A stretch of DNA of 64,000 bases. Origin: a candidate division BRC1 bacterium ADurb.Bin183 (GTDB taxonomy: Bacteria > Sumerlaeota > Sumerlaeia > MWCT01). The number at the start of each line of letters is the position of its first letter. Positions within the stretch are counted from its first letter, which is position 1. The position numbers were made by a program, and so were the translations under genes. The notes beneath the pieces are model-generated. The model did not search any database. It saw only the letters and a list, made by a program, of their open reading frames with translations, and had not been told where the DNA came from. Location: the NCBI GenBank assembly GCA_002070185.1, contig MWCT01000009.1:86735-150734 (forward strand). The letters are read 5' to 3'. Below are positions 18,438 to 28,057 of the stretch, in pieces.

Positions 18438-18902
18438 GTGAAACTATTGAGCGAATTGCTGGCGGAGGGGGTTATCCTGTGTCCGCTGGAAGAAACAGAA
18501 AAATGGGCTGCTATTGAGGAATGCGTTCAAGCGTTGCCTCATGTGGCTTCCCGTAAAATTGATTTCGCCTCAGCCATGGCTGCCATTCGAGAGCGCGAGG
18601 CGCAAGAGCACTCCACGATATTGGATAACGGAGTGGCAATCCCGCATGGCATCCTGCCTGACCCGGCGCCGCTGGCTGGAGCGTTGGGGGTATCCCCCGT
18701 CGGCGTATCTTATGGCGTGGGCGCGCGAAAGGCGGGGTTGATATTTGTCATCGTGGGGTCGCGCTCCGTTCGGCGCGAGTATCTTGGAATTTTGGCGCAG
18801 ATTGCGAGGCTCTTTCGCGGGCTGGATCTCAAAAATAAAATCATGCAGGCAAAACTGCCGGGAGACGTTCTTCAACTCATACGCGATGCGGAAAATTCTT
18901 AG
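18438..18902 (+). CDS. PTS EIIA-type (nitrogen/fructose class) phosphocarrier protein
   Basis: I choose GTG 18438 (AGGGA seven bases upstream; the promoter at 18363-18391 excludes the earliest in-frame TTG at 18360), giving 154 residues; ATG 18411 is an alternative. The PTS_EIIA_2 fold is shown by the start KLLSELLAEGVILCPL and by the phosphorylatable His70 in AIPHGI. No EI, HPr, EIIB or EIIC is seen nearby, so it is likelier a regulatory PTS-Ntr type protein than a sugar transporter part. A second EIIA domain is fused to the permease at 58948-60798. The 3' end overlaps the convergent hldE/gmhB gene by four bases. Confidence 0.85.
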   Translation: MKLLSELLAEGVILCPLEETEKWAAIEECVQALPHVASRKIDFASAMAAIREREAQEHSTILDNGVAIPHGILPDPAPLAGALGVSPVGVSYGVGARKAGLIFVIVGSRSVRREYLGILAQIARLFRGLDLKNKIMQAKLPGDVLQLIRDAENS

Positions 18903-19951
18903 AAAATTTTTTCCGCCAAAATTTTCAAATCTGCGGCAATTAAATCAGGTTTGGTTTTAAAATCTTTTGGTATGCCTGCGTTTGAAATCAGACAAGTTTT
19001 AAGGCTGGCTTTTTTCCCCGCCTGAATATCCGTTTCCTTGTCGCCGACCATCAGACTTTTTTCCATGATAATCGGGAGTTCTTCCTGCGCGCGGAGAATC
19101 ATGCCGATTTTTGGTTTGCGGCAGGTGCAGCGTTCCTTGATGGTGTGGGGGCAAAAGTAGATTTTATCAATGCCAATGCCCGCGCTGCTCAATATTTTGA
19201 GCATCTTGGAGTTGACGCGATAAAAATCATTTTTTGTATAGTATCCGAGATTTATTCCGCCTTGATTGGTAACGATGATAATGAAATAGCCGGCTTTCTG
19301 AAATTGGAGAAGCCCTTCCACAACATGGGGCAGAATCTCAAAATCCGCAGGGTTGCTGATATAACCATTGTCCGCGTTAATGACGCCATCGCGGTCGAGG
19401 AAGAGCGCGGGCGCAGGGGCGGGCTCCGGGGCGGAAAGCGAAATGGGTTTGGGACAGTAAGCCTCAAGCGCGCGGTCAATTATCGCCGTTGTGGAAATGC
19501 CCTTTTTCATCGGCAGAATCAGGACGTCGCCCCCGTATTTTTGGACAACATCGCGGGAGGTGAGCTGTTCCGGTTTATAATCGCCGCCTTTGATATAATA
19601 AGATGGGCGCAAAATTTCCAGCGTTTTTCTCATGCGCCGCTCGCCATGAAACGTTACATAATCCACGCAGGCAAGCGCGGCGATAACGCGGGCGCGCTGT
19701 TTTTGCGGGACGAGGGGGCGCCCCGGGTCTTTATACTTTTTCACTGATGCATCAGTGTTGAGGCTGACAATTAGGCAGTCGCAATGGTGGCGGGCTTGTT
19801 CAAGGTAGGCAACATGTCCGGCATGAAGGATGTCAAAGACGCCATTAGTAAGTCCGACAATTTTGCCCTGCTCGCGCAGCGACGCCGCAATCCGCGCCAA
19901 CTTTCCGCGCGTCATTATTTTACTTTCGCTAAGCTTTTCGGATTTTTCCAT
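18899..19951 (-). CDS. fusion of heptose-1-phosphate adenylyltransferase (HldE C-domain) and heptose bisphosphatase (GmhB)
   Basis: The 350-residue protein joins two steps of ADP-heptose synthesis. Residues ~30-165 form a nucleotidyltransferase (GVFDILHAGH at 37-46, the HxGH motif of RfaE2). Residues ~182-348 form a HAD phosphatase with FLDRDGV at 184-190, a VTNQGGI motif, and a zinc loop with CPH...CTC as in GmhB. Standard proteins fuse the adenylyltransferase to a kinase (HldE) and keep GmhB separate, so this order is unusual. The kinase and GmhA isomerase are not in the window. It lies 3 bp downstream of the metallophosphoesterase gene on the same strand and is likely coupled to it. Confidence 0.9.
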   Translation of the reverse strand: MEKSEKLSESKIMTRGKLARIAASLREQGKIVGLTNGVFDILHAGHVAYLEQARHHCDCLIVSLNTDASVKKYKDPGRPLVPQKQRARVIAALACVDYVTFHGERRMRKTLEILRPSYYIKGGDYKPEQLTSRDVVQKYGGDVLILPMKKGISTTAIIDRALEAYCPKPISLSAPEPAPAPALFLDRDGVINADNGYISNPADFEILPHVVEGLLQFQKAGYFIIIVTNQGGINLGYYTKNDFYRVNSKMLKILSSAGIGIDKIYFCPHTIKERCTCRKPKIGMILRAQEELPIIMEKSLMVGDKETDIQAGKKASLKTCLISNAGIPKDFKTKPDLIAADLKILAEKIF

Positions 19952-19954
19952 CTC

Positions 19955-21682
19955 TTACCGCTCAAAATGCAAAATGCCAAATCGCCACGGTTCCTCATTG
20001 GGATAATCGCTCATCTTTGACCAGTCGCTCTGTTCGCGCTGAGGCTTCTGGCGATGGCGGCGGACATTAAATCCCCACGTGGTGGCGGATGTGGGAACGT
20101 CATCCTGCCTCAGCACGGAAAAAGGGATTTTGTATTCAACCGCCCAATAATCCTTCCCCATGTGCACCGCGTGTTCAAACCAAGGCTGGACAATCCCTTT
20201 TTCCGGAAGGGTGCTGAAAGCGACGCCGCCTGCGGAGACAAAAGCCCGCGCAAAGGTTTGAAGGTCATGTTCGGGATCCAGAAAAATTTCCACCTCGTCA
20301 TCGCCCCATGTGAAGGGAATGGGAGGCGACGCCAGTTTGACGAGTTTATCAAGGTTGGGTTCGGCGCAATGCACGCCGATATAAAGATAGTCTTCATCAA
20401 AAAGGGTGCGCGCCCATGTTTGCATCTGGGCAGGGTCGCCGCCCCTGTTAATCTTGAAATCAGTGATGTCATCGGCTGACATCCATGCCGTATCGTCCAA
20501 CATCCCGTCAATTATGGGCGGATTTTTGGCAAAGCGGGCAACAGTCCGAGGCGGGACGTTGAGTTCGTGCCGGGATGTGAGGGTGATTGATTCGCCGGAA
20601 TAGGTGTTGTAATAAGTTTGAATCAGGGCATAAGGCAGGCTATAGGATTCGTAAAATCGCGCAGGCGCTTTGAGCCTCACAGATACCCCTTCAAGACGTC
20701 CGGGCGCAAGCATGAGCGCCTGCTCTCGCGGTTCTGCCGTGAATGCGGGGTTCGGTGTCTCCCATCGCACCGTGTAAACATTTATTTCCTTCGAATAATT
20801 CCTGATGTAAAAAGTGTAGAGGATATCGAGCGGCTCAAGCGACGGGTCGGGTATCTGCCCGCCGCTGGGAGGCAATAGATAGAGCGACGCGCGGTCCTGC
20901 TCCTGCCTTGTGACGTAATCTGCCGGCTTAATGCTGCCGGCGGGGATGAGGGCTTCCGTGACGGTTGTCCCTTCGACGGAAACCATTAAGAAGTGGTGAA
21001 AGTATCCCACAGCGGGGGCGTAATAATCCATCCTCCCGGAAGCGTTGAGAATAAAACAACGCAAGCCGTCAACTTCCTCAAAGCAATATTCGTGTTCATG
21101 CCCCGCCATAACAGAGCGGACATTTGGATATTTTTTCAGGAGCGCGGCAAAGGCTTTCCAGTTGGATGCCCCATCCCGCCAGAGAGGGCGATGCATGAAC
21201 ACAAATATATTCTCGGCGGCGGCGTTTTTTTCAAGGTCGCGCTCCGCCCATGTCATTTGATCCGCGGAGATTATGCCGTAGTTCAGATTGTAATCTGTGT
21301 TGAGGATGATGAAGTGGCTGCCTCTGTAATCAAAAGAATAATAAAGTTTATCCTTTCCCCAGATTTCGGCAAAGATAGCCTGCAGGGGCGTTGTGGCGAT
21401 ATCGCGATTGCCCGGCACGGGATAAAAAGGCATCGTCAAATGCGCAATCTGTTTTTTGAAACACTCCCATTCCTTGCGTATCTGTTCAGGGTCGTAGGTG
21501 TATCCCTCAATCATGTTCCCCGTGTGAATGACAAAGGCGGGTCTGAGGAGGTTGATTTCCTGAACAAGCCGTTCGAATATTTCAGGGTTGTCAAAATGGC
21601 TGTCACCGAGAACGGCAAAGCGGAACTCGCCGGCGCCCGCCGCCGCGGCAAATATTAATATGAATATGATTAACTTTTTCAT
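19955..21682 (-). CDS. secreted metallophosphoesterase with C-terminal CBM9-like domain
   Basis: I start at ATG 21682 (MKKLIIFILIFAAAAGAG, a clear signal peptide), giving 575 residues; the frame extends 23 codons further up. The calcineurin-like domain has LGDSHF, HTGNMI, PGNRD, FMHRP and GHEHEY. The first two differ slightly from the usual GDxH and GDxx but keep metal ligands. After a ~100-residue spacer the C-terminal ~190 residues form a CBM9/DOMON-like sandwich (PIIDGMLDDTAW, YLYIGVHC, WAVEYKIPF). It likely acts on an extracellular phosphoester while bound to polysaccharide; the substrate is unknown. Confidence 0.85.
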   Translation of the reverse strand: MKKLIIFILIFAAAAGAGEFRFAVLGDSHFDNPEIFERLVQEINLLRPAFVIHTGNMIEGYTYDPEQIRKEWECFKKQIAHLTMPFYPVPGNRDIATTPLQAIFAEIWGKDKLYYSFDYRGSHFIILNTDYNLNYGIISADQMTWAERDLEKNAAAENIFVFMHRPLWRDGASNWKAFAALLKKYPNVRSVMAGHEHEYCFEEVDGLRCFILNASGRMDYYAPAVGYFHHFLMVSVEGTTVTEALIPAGSIKPADYVTRQEQDRASLYLLPPSGGQIPDPSLEPLDILYTFYIRNYSKEINVYTVRWETPNPAFTAEPREQALMLAPGRLEGVSVRLKAPARFYESYSLPYALIQTYYNTYSGESITLTSRHELNVPPRTVARFAKNPPIIDGMLDDTAWMSADDITDFKINRGGDPAQMQTWARTLFDEDYLYIGVHCAEPNLDKLVKLASPPIPFTWGDDEVEIFLDPEHDLQTFARAFVSAGGVAFSTLPEKGIVQPWFEHAVHMGKDYWAVEYKIPFSVLRQDDVPTSATTWGFNVRRHRQKPQREQSDWSKMSDYPNEEPWRFGILHFER

Positions 21683-21852
21683 TTGAAATTTCTTTTTATA
21701 TTTATTTTTCGAAAAGATATAAGCAAATCTAATAGATTGGAAAGTGTTCAATCAAATGAAATTTTATTCGAATGTTTTTTCATTATGGTTGAAAGGGCGG
21801 GCGCGGCTATGAGACGCAAAAACATTCAAATTTTTTGGCAAGGATTAATTTC

Positions 21853-22668
21853 TTGAATAAAAAAATTATGCCGGCAGTCAGCCTTGAGGGCGTTTGTTTT
21901 TCGAGGGACGGGCGCGAGGTTTTGAAAGATATAACATGGAGCGTCGGTCAAGGAGAGTGCGCCGCCATTGTCGGAGCAAACGGAGCGGGAAAGTCCACGC
22001 TTCTTGCGCTCATCGCCGGTTACATTTGGGCGCAAGAAGGCAGCGTGCAGGTTCTGGGAGAGACCTTCGGCGAGATTGAAATTGCGCGCCTCCGCGAGCG
22101 GATCGGCGTCATCGCCCCCTCGCGCCTGCCGGAAATTCCGCCATGGATGACAGTTGCAGAAATCGTTGCCTCGGGTTTTTTCGGGACAATTATCCTTCCC
22201 CCGCGCGAAAGCGTTTCGCGCAAAAGATGGAAAAGCGTTTACGGGATGCTGCGGACAGCGGGGCTGGAGGAGCGAGCTCAAGAATTATTCGGCGAACTCT
22301 CCACAGGCGAAAAGATGCGCACGTTGCTGGCGCGCGCCATGATTGCCCGCCACGATTTGCTTCTGCTGGATGAACCGACGGCAGGGCTTGATTTACATGC
22401 CCGCGTTGCTGTTATTAAAACGCTGGAAAGTTTGCATCAGCGGGAAAAACGCCCCGCCATCATCATGGTCACGCACCATCTTGAGGATCTGCCGCAAACA
22501 ATCCAAAAAATTCTTCTCCTGAAAAATGGCAGTATATATGCGCAGGGGGATGCCGAGGCGGCTCTCACATCAAAAAATCTTTCTGCCGTTTTTGACTGCA
22601 AGGTTGAAGTGGCGCGCCGGTCGGGTCATTATTACACCATCGTCAGCGCCGAAGAATGGGTTTTGTAA
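21853..22668 (+). CDS. ABC transporter ATP-binding protein without an adjacent permease
   Basis: I use TTG 21853 (AGGA eight bases upstream), giving 271 residues. Walker A GANGAGKST, signature LSTGE (in place of LSGGQ), Walker B LLLLDEP and the switch His in MVTHH are all present. The sequence style is that of YlmA/ModF-like or FepC-like ATPases. No permease or binding protein is nearby, so the transported substrate cannot be named. It is monocistronic, ended by a strong terminator. Confidence 0.88.
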   Translation: MNKKIMPAVSLEGVCFSRDGREVLKDITWSVGQGECAAIVGANGAGKSTLLALIAGYIWAQEGSVQVLGETFGEIEIARLRERIGVIAPSRLPEIPPWMTVAEIVASGFFGTIILPPRESVSRKRWKSVYGMLRTAGLEERAQELFGELSTGEKMRTLLARAMIARHDLLLLDEPTAGLDLHARVAVIKTLESLHQREKRPAIIMVTHHLEDLPQTIQKILLLKNGSIYAQGDAEAALTSKNLSAVFDCKVEVARRSGHYYTIVSAEEWVL

Positions 22669-22703
22669 AAACGGCAAGACCGAGTAGAATTCCATAAAAA
22701 ATC

Positions 22704-22734
22704 AGCCCCGAAAGATTAATCTTTCGGGGCTTTT
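22704..22734. terminator. bidirectional rho-independent terminator
   Basis: AGCCCCGAAAG pairs with CTTTCGGGGCT around ATTAAT. Ts follow on the plus strand and As precede, serving the convergent ABC and CBM9-protein genes. Confidence 0.9.
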
Positions 22735-22756
22735 CCGTGGAGCGCTAAAAAAGATA

Positions 22757-24733
22757 TTACTCGAAAAAGTGCCAGTTTTGGGCTGCTAAAGGAGCCGGCG
22801 GAACGCCGACAAATGTCCACGTTCCATAAGGACGCCCCGCATAAAATCCGGCGGTGGCATCGGGTTCCCAGTTGACCGCCTCAGCGGGCGAATCGTTGAT
22901 GTAACCGATCTGAACGCCCCAGACTGTGCTGTCTGCGGGAAACGAATTGACCGGCGCTTCGGGAAGATTGAATGCCGAAAATGGAATCTTGTATTCGATA
23001 GTCAGGAGTTTTGTGCCGGAGTTGTAGGAAAATGCGCCTTGGTCGCCGACGGCGTTCCATGCGGAGGGATTATTAAATCCAGACTCGCCGGCGTCGTCCC
23101 AGACATAAACCTTATCGCCGGGTTTTGCAAAGAGCGAGATATGATAAACAAATGCGTCCATGATGCCTTTAGGGGCAAAGAGGAACTCATAATTATCGCC
23201 GCTAAAATTCGAGGTCGGGTCTCTGTAACCGTATGGCGGGGGAACAAATCCTGAATCCACGACAAAGCTGTTATTGACGACCTGATAAAGGATGTAAAGA
23301 TAGTCCCTGTCGAACACGGCTTTGACGACGGGGTCTTCGGCGGCGGCAACGGTATTTAAATCGTGTTTGACAAAACCCGTGCAGCCGGGAGCAGCAGCGT
23401 CCGCCCATTCGTCCATGCTCACAACGCCGTCAATAATGGGAGCCTTTGTAAGTCCGGAGATGGCGTTGACATTGTAATATTTGACGGAAGGAACCGGTGG
23501 CTCCTCTGTGGTAAAGCCAACGATGATGTTGTCAAACTTCATCGTCACGCCGTTTAGCGGATAAACCACGGAACCGCCCGCCGCTGCCTGTGTTTCAACG
23601 CAGATGATTATCTTTTTAATTTTAGTCAGATCGCAGTCATCATCCCATCCAGAGCCGTTTCCATTGACGTCAGCATCCCACTTATCCTGACGCCAGCCGC
23701 TTGCGCCCCCATACTTCAAAGTTGATGCATCCGTCCATGTTTCGATGCCATCGTATTGAATAGGCATAATGATTTGGTTCCATTCAGCATTGGTAGGCCA
23801 GTACCAGATAAGGGATAGGATGCGGCGTCCAAGATCATCTTCGAGATAGAGATGAGCCGTTGGGTTGTAACCGACGTCGAATTTGGCATCGCCATAAACA
23901 GCTATCTTGTAATATTTCGCCTGCGAAAAATCTAATGTTTCATCAAAGGTTTTAACAACGCCAAAGTTTGTATATACGGCGCTGATATCGGTTGTGTAGG
24001 TCATGCTTTTTGCGCCGGCAAAGGGGGTTGCGGTTTCAAGAGTGGGCGTTACAGTTCTCCCAAAAGCGCCGGAGTAAGCCGCCTGCAAGGAGGCGTCATC
24101 GGCATAAGATTCAAAGTCCTCGATGACGACTTCATTAAGAAGACCGGTATTTGATTCAAAGCGGACGTTGTCTATGGAGAAGTTAAAGGTTCCGGAGTTT
24201 CCCACATTGGCGGCGCGATAAATACGATAGTAAATTTTCTTTATCTTCTTCATATTGATGAAACGACCGGCTTTATAATGCTGGCTTTTCTGAATGTTAG
24301 AAAGCGTGAGGCTGCGAACGGAAAATATGGGTCTTGCAACGTCAAAAGAAGTTGTATCCAATAAACGGGCAAAGCAGCCTTTTTCGTCTTCAAAATAGAT
24401 GTGGAGTTCAAAACGGCTGTCTGCGGTGGGAACCTTCAAATCATATTTGAAGACTTCCATGCCGGAGATATCAACAGTTGCCGGCAAATCTTTGATGATG
24501 GAAACCTGATTCCAAACGGTTGCGTCAACATAATCATATTGGACGTCTAAAGAATTTGCGCCTTCGGTTTTGTCTGTTGAGTTATTTGTTAATGTGATGG
24601 TTTCAGTTTTTCCTGTAATGTAACTGAATGAATAATCCGTATTATCGCATTTTTCGATAACTGTGGAAGTGGCGGCGAAGGAAAGGACGCTCAAGAGAAT
24701 AAAGAAAGAGATAAAGCTGTATTGTTTTTTCAT
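22757..24733 (-). CDS. secreted protein with C-terminal CBM9-like domain
   Basis: ATG 24733 is preceded by a perfect AGGAGGT and starts a signal peptide (MKKQYSFISFFILLSVLSFA), giving 658 residues. Two jelly-roll-like regions (residues ~20-210 and ~210-420, each with a xxFxFDNV/KFDNIIVGF last strand) resemble carbohydrate-binding or CIA30-like sandwiches. A CBM9-like domain (~430-640; DGVVSMDEWADAA, YLYILYQVVN, IEYKIPFSAF) closes the protein. No catalytic motif is seen. A good promoter stands upstream. Probably a cell-surface glycan-binding protein, with the same C-terminal fold as the metallophosphoesterase at 19955-21682. Confidence 0.8.
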   Translation of the reverse strand: MKKQYSFISFFILLSVLSFAATSTVIEKCDNTDYSFSYITGKTETITLTNNSTDKTEGANSLDVQYDYVDATVWNQVSIIKDLPATVDISGMEVFKYDLKVPTADSRFELHIYFEDEKGCFARLLDTTSFDVARPIFSVRSLTLSNIQKSQHYKAGRFINMKKIKKIYYRIYRAANVGNSGTFNFSIDNVRFESNTGLLNEVVIEDFESYADDASLQAAYSGAFGRTVTPTLETATPFAGAKSMTYTTDISAVYTNFGVVKTFDETLDFSQAKYYKIAVYGDAKFDVGYNPTAHLYLEDDLGRRILSLIWYWPTNAEWNQIIMPIQYDGIETWTDASTLKYGGASGWRQDKWDADVNGNGSGWDDDCDLTKIKKIIICVETQAAAGGSVVYPLNGVTMKFDNIIVGFTTEEPPVPSVKYYNVNAISGLTKAPIIDGVVSMDEWADAAAPGCTGFVKHDLNTVAAAEDPVVKAVFDRDYLYILYQVVNNSFVVDSGFVPPPYGYRDPTSNFSGDNYEFLFAPKGIMDAFVYHISLFAKPGDKVYVWDDAGESGFNNPSAWNAVGDQGAFSYNSGTKLLTIEYKIPFSAFNLPEAPVNSFPADSTVWGVQIGYINDSPAEAVNWEPDATAGFYAGRPYGTWTFVGVPPAPLAAQNWHFFE

Positions 24734-24864
24734 AAAACACCTCCTGAAGTGGTTTATCATCTCAAACATCAAATGAGATTGTAGAGGCAAAATTTCCGGT
24801 TGCGCCCTCCTTTCAAAAAAAACTAAAAAATAAAGTTTCCGTCCTTGTTAAAACGTTTCGATGC

Positions 24865-24894
24865 AATATAGAAATGCTCGTTTCTGTATGTCAA
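24865..24894 (-). promoter_or_regulatory. sigma-70-like promoter of the CBM9 protein gene
   Basis: On the minus strand TTGACA (24894-24889), an 18-bp spacer and TATATT (24870-24865) form a near-consensus promoter. The leader to the ATG at 24733 is about 125 nt. Confidence 0.7.
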
Positions 24895-24907
24895 GGTAAA
24901 TTTGTGT

Positions 24908-27904
24908 TTATTTCTTGCGCGGACGAAAATCTATTGTGCGGGCATCGCCGGGACGAATTTCAATGCCGTTTTGTGAAGCATAATTCCCGCCGATAACGGC
25001 AAGGTTATATTTGCCCTCCGGAAGATCCGGAAACTGATATACGCCGTCGGCTGAGGTTTTGTAGGACATGGTAATTGCCGCCATAAGGTTTGTGCTGTTC
25101 AGGCGAATCACCATGTCCGCCGCGGGGTTGGCGGGCTCGGCGGCGTCATAGATAACGCCGCGAATGGCGCCTCCCGCCTTCAAGAGGATGTCGCCGAGTT
25201 CCTGTATCTCGCCGCTTTTGGCTATTGTCTCAATCATTGTTTCAGGATACCCCGACTTTTCAAATATCAGGCGATAAACATCAGGCGCAAGATTTTCAAA
25301 AAGGAATAATCCTTGGCTGTTGGTGAACGTGACCTGTTGGTCGCCGATGCTGGCGCGCGGGAGCCGGGCGAGAATCCAAGTGACCTTTGCGCCCTCGATA
25401 GGTATTTTGCTCGAGGCGGCAACCACCCTGCCGAAAACGGAGCCGCCGCTGCCGATGGGGAAAATCGCCTCGGCAGGATCGCCCTCTTGCGGAATTTTCA
25501 CCTCCGGCGAAAGCATAGTCAGATAGCCGGCGGCGTCTATGAGAAAACGGTAGGTGTTGCCGCGCACAAGGTTGTCAATGGCGAACCTTCCCTCGCTATC
25601 GGCAAAATCGCCGTAATTCATCCTGCCCCGTTCCGCGCGCAGGGTAAAGCGCCTGACCCCCTCGCCGGTGTTCGAGTCCACGACGCGTCCATGCAGCGAT
25701 GCCAGTTCGCGGGTGTTCATAACCAGCTCCACGTTTGTGGAATCGGCTTGAGCGGCGACGGTGTTGGAGGATTCGCTTCCCTTGCGCGCGCTCACTTGAA
25801 ATTTTCCCGCGCCAAGGTTGTTGATGCGGAATATGCCGTCCGCGTCGGAATAACCGCGCTGAGTGTTGTTGCCGCGTGCGATGACCTCCGCTCCAACAAC
25901 CGGTTCGCTGTCCTTATTCACCACACGTCCCTCGATAAAATGAGGAGCGGTGAGCGTAATCTGCACATCGGCAAGTTCGCCGTTTTCGGGAACGCGGACT
26001 GTTTTGCGCGGGGAGGCGGAATAATTTTCCGCCGTTGCGGTCAGGTAATATTCGCCGGCGGGAATCTGTTCCATAAAGAAACGACCCTGCGAATCAGTTA
26101 TCGCCCCTTTCTGCCCGATAGTCCGCCCGCGTCCACCAACATCGGCGGAAGGCGCGGAGCCCTGAACGCGCGCATTGGGAACAGGCGCGGGAGATTCTCC
26201 CGGAGAAAGGACGACGCCCGAGATGCGACCGCCGGCGCTCATTTTAATCTCGATGTCATCAATCGGCTCTTCGCTGACTGCGATGGGGTTAGTGGAGGCG
26301 TCGGAGAAATCCGCATGGCTGGCGCGCACAGTCAGGCGGGAGTTATTATGGACGTAGCCTTTGAATCTGCCATAAACATCCGTTTTCATGTTCTGTCGGT
26401 TTACGAGAAAAACGCGCGCGTCTGTTATGAAACGGACATCTGCGCCGTTGATGGGCGCGCTGGATGCGGCGGAGATAACGCGTCCGGAAATCGGGATGCC
26501 GCGTGTCATGATGAGGTCGGCATTTTTGATTTCGGCTTTATCTGCGGGCAGCTGCTTCTGAACGGGGCTGCCCGGTCCGCGATTGCCCGTTTGAAAATAC
26601 CCTTCCATCTCCGCAAAAATGAGTATGGAACGGTTGTAGATTCCTGTAATAGTGTAGATGCCCTGTTCGTTGCTTTCTGCGGAGATGCCCTCATCATTAA
26701 AATGGCTGCGGATGGTCACACGAGCGCCGGGAAGAATTTTCACTTTTCCTTGTTCAAAGACCTTGCCGGAGATGATATAGCCGTCAAAAATTTTCAAGGC
26801 AACATCCAATTTTCTCAGATTCCGCCGCAGGTCAATCGGCGCGATAGGCATTGATTTCATGGAGTCTTTTTCTGCGGAAATCTCAAATAAACCGGGTGTG
26901 AGATTTTCAAAGCGGAACTCGCCAAGGGCGTTGGCTCTTGCTTTGAGCGGGCGAGCGGTGAAAGGCTCGCTTCGAATCTCTATGGTTGCGCCCTCCGCCG
27001 CCTTGCCATTGGCAAAGTAATACACCCCGCCTGCGATGATGCCGCCGTCGCCCTCCAGCATAATGATTTCAACATTCTGGGCGGGCGCCTTGATGTCTTT
27101 TTTGACAACCGGTGTAAAACCCTCCTTTGAGGCGGCAAGGGCATAGACGCCGGAAAAAAGTCCGTTAATGGCAAACTTGCCATTCGAATCGGATTTGACG
27201 GCAAGCATATCGGGCGGAATCTCATTGAGGAAAGCCTCCCAGCGCTTGTCTTCCGGCGGTCGCTGGCGGCTGGGGGAGATGGCGGCATTGGCGAGAGGCT
27301 CTCCTTTCATGTTTTTGACAATACCTGATATGGAAACCTCCCGCATGAGGTCAAAGTTCAGCCGAATCTCTTTGGATTTGCCGCCAGAGCTGCGCGCAAT
27401 TTGTTGAACTGCCGCATGACCTTTGGCTCGGGCAAGCACGGCATAATTTTTTCCGTGCGGTACTTTTATTTCATACTGACCGTCTTTTTTTGTGGCGCCG
27501 CGCCCTGCCTCATCGCCCTGAATCCCCAGAGCGAGATTTTCGATTACCGTTGCGCGGATGTCTGCGCCGCTGAGCAATTCGCCCTTTTCGCTGCGCACCG
27601 TTCCAAAGATGCGCAGGAGATTAGGGGTTGAGGCGATTTTTTTATCTGCGGAGCGGGGGCGTTGTCTCCGGACGGTTTCCGTTGTCAGGTTATTTTTCGC
27701 AAGCGCGGTCTTGATGGGCGCTTTTAAGGTTGGGACGTCGGTGGGCGGCGAGTTGGGTTTTGGTGTAGGCGAAGGGGTCGCCGCGATGGTGGGCGCGGAT
27801 GAATTATTCGTCGGTTGCGCCTGATTTACATACCAGACGAAGGCAAAGATGAATAATAACGCCACAAAAGCCGCGACTGGGAAAAACCACGCATTGTTCC
27901 TCAT
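24908..27904 (-). CDS. membrane-anchored protein of tandem carboxypeptidase-regulatory-like repeats
   Basis: The 998-residue product begins with a short positive N-terminus and one hydrophobic helix (residues ~6-26, FFPVAAFVALLFIFAFVWYV) that would anchor it to the inner membrane with the rest outside. A Thr/Pro-rich spacer leads into about ten ~80-residue transthyretin-like CarboxypepD_reg modules, each with the pattern ISGxVxxxxGxPxxGAxVxA...DxxGxFxxxxLxxGxYxxxAxxxGY. No protease or other catalytic domain is attached. Such proteins are usually structural or binding stalks. No close neighbour suggests a partner other than the downstream CBM9 protein. Confidence 0.85.
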   Translation of the reverse strand: MRNNAWFFPVAAFVALLFIFAFVWYVNQAQPTNNSSAPTIAATPSPTPKPNSPPTDVPTLKAPIKTALAKNNLTTETVRRQRPRSADKKIASTPNLLRIFGTVRSEKGELLSGADIRATVIENLALGIQGDEAGRGATKKDGQYEIKVPHGKNYAVLARAKGHAAVQQIARSSGGKSKEIRLNFDLMREVSISGIVKNMKGEPLANAAISPSRQRPPEDKRWEAFLNEIPPDMLAVKSDSNGKFAINGLFSGVYALAASKEGFTPVVKKDIKAPAQNVEIIMLEGDGGIIAGGVYYFANGKAAEGATIEIRSEPFTARPLKARANALGEFRFENLTPGLFEISAEKDSMKSMPIAPIDLRRNLRKLDVALKIFDGYIISGKVFEQGKVKILPGARVTIRSHFNDEGISAESNEQGIYTITGIYNRSILIFAEMEGYFQTGNRGPGSPVQKQLPADKAEIKNADLIMTRGIPISGRVISAASSAPINGADVRFITDARVFLVNRQNMKTDVYGRFKGYVHNNSRLTVRASHADFSDASTNPIAVSEEPIDDIEIKMSAGGRISGVVLSPGESPAPVPNARVQGSAPSADVGGRGRTIGQKGAITDSQGRFFMEQIPAGEYYLTATAENYSASPRKTVRVPENGELADVQITLTAPHFIEGRVVNKDSEPVVGAEVIARGNNTQRGYSDADGIFRINNLGAGKFQVSARKGSESSNTVAAQADSTNVELVMNTRELASLHGRVVDSNTGEGVRRFTLRAERGRMNYGDFADSEGRFAIDNLVRGNTYRFLIDAAGYLTMLSPEVKIPQEGDPAEAIFPIGSGGSVFGRVVAASSKIPIEGAKVTWILARLPRASIGDQQVTFTNSQGLFLFENLAPDVYRLIFEKSGYPETMIETIAKSGEIQELGDILLKAGGAIRGVIYDAAEPANPAADMVIRLNSTNLMAAITMSYKTSADGVYQFPDLPEGKYNLAVIGGNYASQNGIEIRPGDARTIDFRPRKK

Positions 27905-28057
27905 CCGAACTAAACCCCCTTCATAATATGACCAGTTAAAACCGTTTTAAGATTGGAAAAAAATATGGCGGAAGGCGTTTTTTACTTGATGAGACGAAAA
28001 CCATGAGCAGAGATATATGAGGTAAATTTAGTCAATAAACAAGGGAGATATATATTT

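Noticed and set aside
25313..26854. 513-codon plus-strand frame inside the carboxypeptidase-regulatory repeat gene
   Set aside because: Opposite strand of a protein with clear repeated modules; the antisense product has no domain pattern or start signals.
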